NCBI GenBank assembly: GCA_021818045.1
Contig: JAKAFF010000033.1
Span: 1 to 10,261, forward strand
DNA: 10,261 nt
Direction: 5' to 3'
Source of the DNA: a bacterium
GTDB lineage: Bacteria; Chlamydiota; Chlamydiia; Chlamydiales; SM23-39
Shown: one piece after another, positions 1-7,134 of the stretch
How the letters are laid out: every line of letters begins with the position of its first letter
How positions within the stretch are numbered: position 1 is the stretch's first letter
Program-made: the position numbers and the translations under genes
The notes under the pieces: generated by a model
The model's input: the letters and a program-made list of their open reading frames with translations, nothing else
The model's database searches: none
What the model was told of the DNA's origin: nothing

Positions 1-2052
1 GGCAAGATGGCCAAGCTTGCTGATGGCGCTGTTGTAGCTAAGTGCGGCCAGAACGCCGTACTGGTAACCGCCTGTATGTCCAAGGATGTTCCCGAGGGGA
101 TTGATTTCTTCCCCTTGACCGTACATTACCAGGAAAAGTTCTACGCGGCCGGAAAAATTCCCGGTGGCTATCTCAAGCGGGAAGGACGTCCGACCGAGCG
201 CGAAACACTGGTTTGCCGCCTGATCGACCGTCCTCTACGTCCAATGTTTGAAGAAGGCTACTACAACGAAGTGCAAGTACTTTCGTTTGTCTGGTCCTAT
301 GATGGACTTAACTCGCCAGATCCTCTAGCCATCTGCGCAGCTTCTGCAGCACTCGCCATTTCGGACATCCCTCTAGTGAAACCTGTAGGCGCGGTTCGAG
401 TCGGAATGATCGACGGCCACTTTGTCGTAAATCCAACTGTTGCGGAGATGAAAGAGTCAAAACTCGACCTCGTCATGGCGGGAACTGAAGATGCGATCTT
501 AATGATCGAAGGCTTTTGCGATTTTCTAACAGAGGCCCAGGTCATAGAAGCTCTCGAAACGGGGCATAAAGCCATCCATACTTTCTGCCACCACATCAAA
601 GCATGGGCAGATAAAATCGGAAAACCAAAAAACCTCTCTACGCTTCGCAAAGTGCCGCATGAGCTCACTACTGCAGTCCATGCAGCCGCCAGCACCCTCA
701 TCGAATCGGCCCTGCGCATCTTCTCAAAACAAGAGCGCGACAAGGCACTCGGAGAGATTAAAGAAACTGTCATGAAGACCCTCTTTCCTGAGGGCGAAGA
801 ACCCAAATATTCTTTAGTCGATGCAGCGCTTGCCTTCAAAAATTTGCAATCTTCTCTCATGCGCAAAATGATTCTCGAAGAGCGCAAAAGAATTGACGGA
901 CGCGGCCTGAAAGAGATCCGTCCCATCGACATCGAACAAGGCCTTTTGCCGCGCACCCACGGAAGCGCCCTCTTCACCCGAGGAGAGACCCAATCGCTTG
1001 CCGTCTGCACTTTAGGGGGCGAAAACACAGCACAGCGCTTCGAAGATCTGCATGGAGAAGGGCAACAACGCTTCTACCTGCAATATTTCTTCCCCCCTTT
1101 TTCTGTGGGAGAAGTGGGACGCATGGGCTCTCCAGGACGCAGAGAAATCGGCCACGGAAAACTTGCAGAAAGAGCCCTCTCTGCCATCTTGCCGAAGCAA
1201 GAAGAGTTCCCCTACGTCATCCGCCTCGAATCCAACATCACAGAATCTAATGGTTCTTCGTCAATGGCCTCAGTATGCGGCGGCTGTTTAGCCTTAATGG
1301 ATGCAGGGGTCCCCGTCAAGCGCCCTGTCGCAGGCATTGCAATGGGACTGATCTTGGAAAACGATCAATACGCTATCCTTTCCGACATCTTAGGCGCTGA
1401 AGATGCGCTCGGCGACATGGACTTCAAAGTAACAGGAGACCACTCTGGCATTACTGCATTCCAAATGGACATCAAAGTAGAAGGGATTACCCACGCCATC
1501 ATGCGAGATGCTCTGCATCAAGCAAAAGAGGGAAGAGAGCACATTTTGAAAAAAATGCTCGACGTATGCCCCACCTACCGCTCTGAGATGTCAATCTATG
1601 CTCCACGCATTGAAACGATGCAAATAAAACCTAGTAAAATTGGCATCGTGATTGGCCCTGGCGGCAAACAGATCCGTGCGATCATCGAAGAAACCGGCGT
1701 GCAAATCGATATCGATGACAATGGCCTGGTCAGCATCGCTTCCACAAGTCCAGATGCAATGGAAAAAGCCAAAGCCATCATTTTCAACCTCACAGCTGAA
1801 GCAGAGCTGAATAAAATCTATCGGGGCAAAATCACCTCGATTGTGCAATTCGGCTTCTTCGTCGAGCTATTCCCCGGCAAAGAGGGGCTATGCCACATCT
1901 CTGAGATCTCCAAGCAAAGGATCCAAAACATCCATGACACCCCGTTCCGGGAAGGGGATATAATCGATGTGAAAGTGCTCGACATCAATGACCGCGGCCA
2001 AATCAAGCTCAGCCACAAAGCGGCTCTTGAAGAAATCGCAGCACACCACTAA
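1..2052 (+). CDS. pnp: Polynucleotide phosphorylase (PNPase), 5'-truncated by window edge
   Basis: PNPase degrades RNA 3'-to-5' by phosphorolysis and is a core exonuclease of bacterial mRNA turnover; it normally works as a cytoplasmic homotrimer. The frame is open from base 1 (GKMAKLADGAVV), which matches about residue 21 of the family, so roughly 20 N-terminal residues are missing. Counting from base 1, 683 residues are present: first RNase PH domain with REGRPTERE near residues 60-70, a helical linker, a second RNase PH domain with FPPFSVGEVGRMGSPGRRE and the catalytic-site motif GDMDFKVTGD (about 471-480), a KH domain with IGPGGKQIR (about 542-600) and a C-terminal S1 domain (about 603-676). 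All five parts are in the standard order with no break. The ATG at position 7 is internal, not the real start. The TAA stop is at 2050-2052, and a downstream synthetase gene follows so closely that co-transcription is likely. Confidence 0.97.
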   Translation, partial: GKMAKLADGAVVAKCGQNAVLVTACMSKDVPEGIDFFPLTVHYQEKFYAAGKIPGGYLKREGRPTERETLVCRLIDRPLRPMFEEGYYNEVQVLSFVWSYDGLNSPDPLAICAASAALAISDIPLVKPVGAVRVGMIDGHFVVNPTVAEMKESKLDLVMAGTEDAILMIEGFCDFLTEAQVIEALETGHKAIHTFCHHIKAWADKIGKPKNLSTLRKVPHELTTAVHAAASTLIESALRIFSKQERDKALGEIKETVMKTLFPEGEEPKYSLVDAALAFKNLQSSLMRKMILEERKRIDGRGLKEIRPIDIEQGLLPRTHGSALFTRGETQSLAVCTLGGENTAQRFEDLHGEGQQRFYLQYFFPPFSVGEVGRMGSPGRREIGHGKLAERALSAILPKQEEFPYVIRLESNITESNGSSSMASVCGGCLALMDAGVPVKRPVAGIAMGLILENDQYAILSDILGAEDALGDMDFKVTGDHSGITAFQMDIKVEGITHAIMRDALHQAKEGREHILKKMLDVCPTYRSEMSIYAPRIETMQIKPSKIGIVIGPGGKQIRAIIEETGVQIDIDDNGLVSIASTSPDAMEKAKAIIFNLTAEAELNKIYRGKITSIVQFGFFVELFPGKEGLCHISEISKQRIQNIHDTPFREGDIIDVKVLDINDRGQIKLSHKAALEEIAAHH

Positions 2053-2056
2053 GGAG
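2051..2056 (+). promoter_or_regulatory. Shine-Dalgarno site of the AspRS-YbaK gene
   Basis: AAGGAG lies 6 nt before the ATG at 2063 and shares two bases with the pnp stop codon. It fixes 2063 as the start, rather than an in-frame upstream ATG at 1988 that lies inside pnp. The arrangement suggests translation coupled to pnp. Confidence 0.8.
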
Positions 2057-2062
2057 AGGGTC

Positions 2063-3877
2063 ATGGATCGGGTTTTATCGAAGGACCTTGCCCACTTTGT
2101 CGAAAAACCTGTTTGGGTGCGCGGATGGCTCAATAACGTCCGCGCCCTTGGAAAGATCAGCTTTTTATTGCTGCGCGATCGCACAGGTCTTATCCAAATC
2201 GTACTTGAAGACAAAGACGAGATCCAAAAAGTGGCCCATTTGCAACCAGGATCCATCCTTTCGATCCAAGGACGCGTCAACAATACCAACGGAAAAGTGG
2301 AAATTATCCATCCACAAATTACCGTAGAAAATCCCATCCACGCAGTCCCCCCCATCGAATACTATAAACCCGAACTGCACACAGATCTGGACTTCATCCT
2401 CGATAACCGCCCCATCTCTTTAAGAAACCGCCCCATCGCGGCGGTCTTTAAGATCCAAGCGGAACTGGCCCACGCCTATCGCCTCTACATGCACGACCTG
2501 GTTGGCGCTGTTGAATATTTTTCTCCCAACCTGATCGGCGCCTCATCAGAGGGGGGCGCAGAGTTCTTCAACGTCGATTATTTTGGCTATACAGCAACTC
2601 TTGCTCAAAGCAGCCAGCTCTATAAGCAAATCATGGTCGGCGTCAATGAGCGCGTCTTTGCCCTCATGCCCTTTTTTCGCGCAGAACCCTCCCAAACTTC
2701 TCGCCACCTGTCCGAGGGTAAGCAATTTGAGTTTGAGATGGGCTTTTTCAATCGATGGGAAGAGATCATGGACATCCAAGAGGGTGCCATTAAATTTATC
2801 TTAAGCCATCTTCACCAACACTGCGCTCCAGAGATCGAACTGTTGGGTGGACAAATTGTCAAAGCGCCCAAAACTATTCCTTTTCCTCGCCTCCCCTTTC
2901 ACGAGGCACAAGAACTCTACTTTCAAAGAACCGGCATTGATGAGCGCAACGAACCCGATTTAAGCCCTGCCGCAGAAAGAGAACTTTGTGCCTGGGCCGC
3001 CGAGACGCATGGGACGGATCTTGTCTTCATTACCGACTGGAAAACATCCAAGCGCCCCTTCTACGCCTATCCGAAAGAAGAAAACTCCGACTTGACCAAT
3101 ACCTTCGACCTTCTTTGCGCGGGAACCGAGATCACCTCTGGCGGGCAAAGGCGCCATACCTACGAATCGATGGTTGAAGGGATCCGCCAAAAAGGGATGG
3201 ACCCTGCCAACTTTTCTGACTATCTCAGCATCTTCAAATACGGCATGCCGCCGCACGGAGGCTTTGGAATGGGGTTGGAACGACTCACCATGACCCTCCT
3301 GAGACTCAAAAATATCCGCGAAGCATCGCTCTTCCCATCCGACACAAAGCGCATTGCTGGCAACCGGATCAAAGCGCATATCTTTTTCGGCGGAGAAAAC
3401 ATCCGCAATGAGATTATCCGCCTTCTCAATAAACACCAAATCCCCTTTGACCATAAGATTCACGAACCGACCCCCACCTCAGAAGATTCTGCCCGCGTGC
3501 GCAATATCCGCATAGATGAAGGGGTCAAAGCCCTCATTCTCAAAGGCAAAAACACTAAAAAGAATTACCAATTCAACATCCCAGCCCACTTAAAACTCGA
3601 CATGAAAGCGGTTGCAGAAACTGTGGGCGAAAAATGCGAATTTGAGGATCCAGCCATGATCCAAGAGCGTTTCGGATTACAAGTGGGAGGCGTGCCCCCG
3701 TTCGGCAATTTGCTCAATCTGGAAAACTTTTGTGATGAACAGATCGCACAAAACGAAATGGCAGCATTCAATTGCGGACTTGTTACGGAATCAATCATTT
3801 TGAAAGCCAAAGATCTTTTGCACCTTGTGGAGCCTAAAATCATTGGCAAATTTTCAAAACTGATCGACCCTTTTTAG
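2063..3877 (+). CDS. Archaeal-type aspartyl-tRNA synthetase fused to a YbaK/ProXp-like editing domain
   Basis: A 604-residue fusion. Residues 1-430 form a class IIb synthetase: N-terminal OB-fold anticodon-binding domain (about 15-90, with RGWLNNVR), motif 1 around LDNRPISLR, flipping-loop SEGGAE (162-167), QSSQLYKQ (182-189), motif 2 FRAE (205-208), TEITSGGQR (355-363) and motif 3 GMGLER (402-407). PPHGG and SGGQR are typical of archaeal-type AspRS, including the bacterial AspRS2 group that charges tRNA-Asp and often tRNA-Asn, rather than of AsnRS. The GAD insertion of standard bacterial AspRS is absent. Residues about 444-600 resemble the YbaK/EbsC aminoacyl-tRNA deacylase fold: EGVKALILK (486-494) carries the conserved lysine region and GGVPPFG (542-548) the GxxxP-F-G motif. 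The family hydrolyses mischarged tRNAs; the substrate here is unknown. The start at 2063 is supported by AAGGAG. Likely co-transcribed with pnp. Synthetase and domain calls are firm; charging and editing specificity are inference. Confidence 0.92.
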   Translation: MDRVLSKDLAHFVEKPVWVRGWLNNVRALGKISFLLLRDRTGLIQIVLEDKDEIQKVAHLQPGSILSIQGRVNNTNGKVEIIHPQITVENPIHAVPPIEYYKPELHTDLDFILDNRPISLRNRPIAAVFKIQAELAHAYRLYMHDLVGAVEYFSPNLIGASSEGGAEFFNVDYFGYTATLAQSSQLYKQIMVGVNERVFALMPFFRAEPSQTSRHLSEGKQFEFEMGFFNRWEEIMDIQEGAIKFILSHLHQHCAPEIELLGGQIVKAPKTIPFPRLPFHEAQELYFQRTGIDERNEPDLSPAAERELCAWAAETHGTDLVFITDWKTSKRPFYAYPKEENSDLTNTFDLLCAGTEITSGGQRRHTYESMVEGIRQKGMDPANFSDYLSIFKYGMPPHGGFGMGLERLTMTLLRLKNIREASLFPSDTKRIAGNRIKAHIFFGGENIRNEIIRLLNKHQIPFDHKIHEPTPTSEDSARVRNIRIDEGVKALILKGKNTKKNYQFNIPAHLKLDMKAVAETVGEKCEFEDPAMIQERFGLQVGGVPPFGNLLNLENFCDEQIAQNEMAAFNCGLVTESIILKAKDLLHLVEPKIIGKFSKLIDPF

Positions 3878-4206
3878 GAACGCTTTTTACCGGTGAAAAA
3901 GAGCACTACACCGACCGCGATCAACACAATGCCTCCGATTTGGATTTTTGAGGCCAAAGACCCGTAAAAAGCCACCTCTTCTCTCCCTTGATTGATCTCT
4001 TTTTGAGCGGGATTGGTGATGATTTTTCCAACACCTTTTGTGTAAGAGCTCGAGTCAAAAGCGGAATTGATCGCATTGACCGATGTTTGCGCAGAGCGGA
4101 TCTCAGCTTGACCGCTGGCAACTTGATCGGCGATATAATTGGAAAACAAGAGCATAGCGGCCCCGATGACAACGCACCCAATGGCCAGTATCTTCCTTCC
4201 TTGCAT
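3874..4206 (-). CDS. Small membrane protein of unknown function, two predicted TM helices
   Basis: A 110-residue protein I do not recognise. It opens with MQGRKILAIG and a hydrophobic helix (about 6-23), has a polar 60-residue middle rich in Gln, Ala, Glu and Ser (QAEIRSAQTSVNAINSAF), then a second hydrophobic helix (about 88-105) and a basic tail GKKRS. This suggests a membrane hairpin with both ends in the cytoplasm and the loop outside; the basic ends fit that orientation. The ATG at 4206 is chosen because a G-rich run (GGGGGGAA) lies just upstream; an in-frame GTG at 4242 would add 12 unconvincing residues. It begins 52 nt after the ftsH stop on the same strand, so co-transcription with ftsH is plausible. 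Its stop overlaps that of the convergent synthetase gene by 4 nt. A regular amphipathic loop and good codon continuity support a real gene, but no function can be assigned. Confidence 0.75.
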   Translation of the reverse strand: MQGRKILAIGCVVIGAAMLLFSNYIADQVASGQAEIRSAQTSVNAINSAFDSSSYTKGVGKIITNPAQKEINQGREEVAFYGSLASKIQIGGIVLIAVGVVLFFTGKKRS

Positions 4207-4258
4207 GGCATTCCCCCCAGATGGTTTCCTTTCCCATCTCACACTTTATGGCAAAATG

Positions 4259-6988
4259 TCAAGCTCCTTGCGCGTCTGGATCTTGTTGAATGGCAGGGCG
4301 TACAGGTGCTGCGACTGGGGCAGGTGGCGGCAATTTGAGCTGCAATTCTTCCGCAACTTTTAAACGCGACCGTTTTTTCTCAACGTCCCAGCTACCTTCC
4401 ATGATCTCTTTAATATCGGTCGCATCTAACGTCTCAAATTCCATCAGCATGTCGGTCATGAGCTGCACTTTGTCCTTATTCGCATCCAAAATCTCAAGCG
4501 CTCTTTTATGAGCGTCGTTAATCAAGGCGCGCACTTCTGTATCAATCGTTTTGGCAGTCTCTTCTGAATAGCTCTTTTCGTGGAATCCAGCTCCACCTAA
4601 GTATTGACCCGCTTCGCTGCGCTCATCATAGGTCACAGTGCCCAAGTTATCTGTCATTCCCCATTCGCAAACCATGCTACGGGCAATTTTGGTCGCCTGT
4701 AAGATGTCGTGTTGTGCGCCAGAGGACATGTCTTTGACAAAGATCTCTTCGGCAGCTCTTCCTCCCATGAGGACAACTAGCTTGTCTAAAACCTCTTTTT
4801 TCCAATAGCTCAGCCGGTTTTTCGTGGGCATAAAATGGGTCGCTCCCAAAGAAAATCCCCTTGGAATGATGGTCACTTTATCCACTGGATCGCTATATTT
4901 CACAAGGAGCCCTGTAATCGCATGGCCCGATTCGTGATAGGCGGTGGTGAGTTTTTCGTTTTGATCCATTTCCAAGCTGCGCCGCTCTTTGCCGTAGCGC
5001 ACTTTGTCAGCAGCTTCTCGCACTTCTGATGAAGTCACTGCAGAGCGCCCTTTGCGCGCTGCTAAAAGCGCTGCTTCATTAAGAATGTTTTCAAGGTCAG
5101 CGCCCGATGCACCTGGCGTGTTGCGAGCCACATCGTTGAGGTCGACGGAAGCGTCCATCTTGATTTTTCGCGCATGCACCTTGAGGATCTCTAATCGTCC
5201 TTTAATGTCGGGAAGATCGAGCACAACGCGTCTATCAAAACGGCCCGGACGCAACAGGGCTCGGTCGAGAATGTCTGGACGGTTTGTTGCGGCCATTAAA
5301 ATGACCCCTTCTTTTGTATCGAAGCCATCCATCTCTACAAGGAGCTGATTGAGGGTCTGCTCTCTTTCGTCGTGACCTCCGCCAATCCCCGCTCCCCGAT
5401 GCCGGCCGACTGCGTCGATTTCGTCCATAAAAATAATGCAAGGAGCACTTTTTTTAGCCGTTTCAAACATGTCCCGAATCCGGCTGGCGCCAACGCCTAC
5501 AAACATCTCTACAAAATCAGATCCCGAAATCGAGAAGAAAGGACGATCCGCTTCCCCGGCAACTGCCTTGGCCACAAGCGTTTTTCCAGTACCTGGAGGA
5601 CCTACGAGGAGCACCCCTTTGGGGATGCGAGCTCCTAAAGCTGTGAACTTCTGCGGGTCTTTGAGAAAGTCGACGATCTCCTTTAATTCTTCCTTCGCCT
5701 CTTCAGCGCCTGCCACGTCTTTGAATGTGACTTTGTTCGTCTCTTTCGTCATGAGTTTGGCTGGCGACTTGCCAAAGTTCATCGCCGAAGAGCCCACCCC
5801 TTTCATCTGCCGAGAGAAAATAAAGTAGAGGAAAAGAAATACCAGCAGCACGGGCAAAATCGTAAAGAGGTAACTAAAGTAATTCGGTGTCGGCTCTTCG
5901 CTTTTAAAAGTCTTTTCCAGCACGACATTGCGCGGTTGATCGGGGGCGCGATAATCAAGTCCTTTATTCTCATCAAAACTTGCCCACTCATCTTTGGCCT
6001 GAGCAAACCAGTGGCCAAATACCTCTGGATCTTGCTTTTCTAAAGCTCTTGTAGAAAGCTCTTGATTGTTAAAAAACCAGATGACGGATGCCACTTTTTG
6101 CCGCGCTTTTTCCAGCAAAGAGAGGTTCTTTTCAAGGTCGTGAGAGACTTGGGAGTACTGTTTGAGTAGTTCCACATAGCTGCGCACACTGCGCAGTGCG
6201 CCCAAACGGACGCCATCCACTTCACGCCCTAAGTTTGTCATGAGCGTTGTGAGTTGAGTCAATAAGGTTTGATAGGTGTGCAGCTGCGCCTCGAGCGGCA
6301 GCTCTCCTGCCGATGCAAGTTGCCCTGCCAAGGTTTTTAGCTCAAATTTCAGCGATTCGTTACCAATGCCTAAAGCCGGCGAACGGAGCATTGCCACCAT
6401 ATCTTGCAGCTCTTTACTGACCATTTCCAAACTTTCCGCAGTGTGCGTCTTTTGGGCAAGTGTAAGGCTGCGCTGGATCAAGGGGAGATTAACGACCTCT
6501 TTATCGCTTGCAGAGCGAACGACAATCGCACTGTCGCGATCTGGTGTGTCATACAAAGCCCCTACAACGCTATATCCTGCACGCGGAAGAACTTGGCCGC
6601 TCATCTGCAAATAGAGCTCGGCTGCATCGCGCACATTTTTTTGCAATGCGTCCAGCTCCAACACCTGCCGGCTCGATTCGGCTGTAAGCTCATGGTTGCG
6701 GCCTAGATGCTCCAAGTAGCGGAACCTATCGGCACTCTCCTCCGGCAACCGATCGCGAAAACGCCCCATGAAAGTGACTAAATTGTCGTTCTGCGCAATC
6801 TTGCGATTTTCTTCTGGGATCGTCAAGTTCAGGTTCGTCAAGTGCTCTGCTTGATGGCTAAACGAGACTTTTCCAGAAGCCGCCCCCGAGAAGGTCTGTA
6901 CTCCGAGAATAATTAGAATGGCTCCCAGTAGAAAAATCAAAAAACCGCCTGGAAAGCCCTTTTTAGGGTCTGGTCTCATTTTGGCCAT
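4259..6988 (-). CDS. ftsH: ATP-dependent zinc metalloprotease FtsH with enlarged periplasmic region
   Basis: FtsH is a hexameric inner-membrane AAA+ protease that extracts and degrades misassembled membrane proteins and some soluble regulators. The 909 residues show a TM helix (about 15-33), a periplasmic region of some 335 residues (34-369), a second TM helix (about 370-391), then the AAA module: Walker A GPPGTGKT (463-470), pore loop FVGVG (496-500), Walker B IIFMDE (518-523) and second region of homology ATNRPDILDRALLRPGRFDR (567-586). The peptidase has HESGH (685-689) and the probable third zinc ligand Asp761 in SGAQHDI. The tail is Pro/Ala-rich. E. coli FtsH is about 650 residues with a periplasmic part of about 70; the excess here is a mostly helical insertion, as in Chlamydia FtsH (about 913 residues). 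The ATG at 6988 follows AAGGCAG; an in-frame ATG three codons later lacks a better site. All catalytic residues are intact. It lies downstream of tilS, a pairing also found in Firmicutes. Confidence 0.98.
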   Translation of the reverse strand: MAKMRPDPKKGFPGGFLIFLLGAILIILGVQTFSGAASGKVSFSHQAEHLTNLNLTIPEENRKIAQNDNLVTFMGRFRDRLPEESADRFRYLEHLGRNHELTAESSRQVLELDALQKNVRDAAELYLQMSGQVLPRAGYSVVGALYDTPDRDSAIVVRSASDKEVVNLPLIQRSLTLAQKTHTAESLEMVSKELQDMVAMLRSPALGIGNESLKFELKTLAGQLASAGELPLEAQLHTYQTLLTQLTTLMTNLGREVDGVRLGALRSVRSYVELLKQYSQVSHDLEKNLSLLEKARQKVASVIWFFNNQELSTRALEKQDPEVFGHWFAQAKDEWASFDENKGLDYRAPDQPRNVVLEKTFKSEEPTPNYFSYLFTILPVLLVFLFLYFIFSRQMKGVGSSAMNFGKSPAKLMTKETNKVTFKDVAGAEEAKEELKEIVDFLKDPQKFTALGARIPKGVLLVGPPGTGKTLVAKAVAGEADRPFFSISGSDFVEMFVGVGASRIRDMFETAKKSAPCIIFMDEIDAVGRHRGAGIGGGHDEREQTLNQLLVEMDGFDTKEGVILMAATNRPDILDRALLRPGRFDRRVVLDLPDIKGRLEILKVHARKIKMDASVDLNDVARNTPGASGADLENILNEAALLAARKGRSAVTSSEVREAADKVRYGKERRSLEMDQNEKLTTAYHESGHAITGLLVKYSDPVDKVTIIPRGFSLGATHFMPTKNRLSYWKKEVLDKLVVLMGGRAAEEIFVKDMSSGAQHDILQATKIARSMVCEWGMTDNLGTVTYDERSEAGQYLGGAGFHEKSYSEETAKTIDTEVRALINDAHKRALEILDANKDKVQLMTDMLMEFETLDATDIKEIMEGSWDVEKKRSRLKVAEELQLKLPPPAPVAAPVRPAIQQDPDAQGA

Positions 6989-7134
6989 AACTGCCTTGCT
7001 TCGTTTGTGTTATAAATTGTCCTAAACGGGTCAATTAAATCATCTTTTCCCGTTAAAGTAAAGGGCGGGACCGCTACTTACCGCATCCCCCCGGAAAAGG
7101 CCTGCATAACAAAAATGCATTAAATTGTCTGCCT
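6989..7134 (-). promoter_or_regulatory. ftsH: ftsH leader / tilS-ftsH intergenic region with candidate promoter
   Basis: This 146-nt gap is the longest non-coding stretch in the window. Read on the minus strand, TATAAC (7014-7009) is a fair -10 box about 20 nt before the ftsH ATG, and TTGACC (7034-7029) resembles a -35 box, but the 14-nt spacer is short, so the pair is only a candidate sigma-70-type (chlamydial sigma-66) promoter. Other marks are a 5-bp inverted repeat TCCCG/CGGGA (7048-7052 and 7066-7070) and a direct repeat ACCGC-TACTT-ACCGC (7070-7084). A weak TGCAT/ATGCA hairpin (7103-7119) follows the tilS stop but lacks a GC stem, so I do not call it a terminator. Confidence 0.3.

Noticed and set aside
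297..1028. 243-codon open frame on the minus strand opposite pnp
   Set aside because: Its product is rich in Ser, Arg and Met with no recognisable motif, and it lies wholly against a strongly conserved PNPase frame; it is a codon-bias shadow.
2063..3352. Synthetase part as an asparaginyl-tRNA synthetase
   Set aside because: Motif 2 neighbourhood (EPSQTSRHLSE) has some AsnRS flavour, but TEITSGGQR and GMPPHGG are AspRS-type, unlike the GGSQRE and PHAGFG forms of AsnRS.
2960..3463. 167-codon minus-strand frame opposite the synthetase
   Set aside because: It lies opposite the conserved motif 3 region of the synthetase, shows no family motif and has no credible ribosome site.
3883..3901. CTTTTT-ACCGGTG-AAAAAG inverted repeat as a terminator for the convergent pair
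   Set aside because: The stem is nearly all A-T, lies inside the coding end of the small membrane gene and has no GC core, so it would not be a stable intrinsic terminator.
5436..5828. 130-codon plus-strand frame opposite the FtsH AAA domain
   Set aside because: It mirrors the conserved Walker and membrane-helix segments of FtsH; the encoded sequence is Ser/Pro-rich and featureless.
7103..7119. TGCAT/ATGCA hairpin after the tilS stop
   Set aside because: A 5-bp AT-rich stem without a following T tract is too weak to call a terminator.
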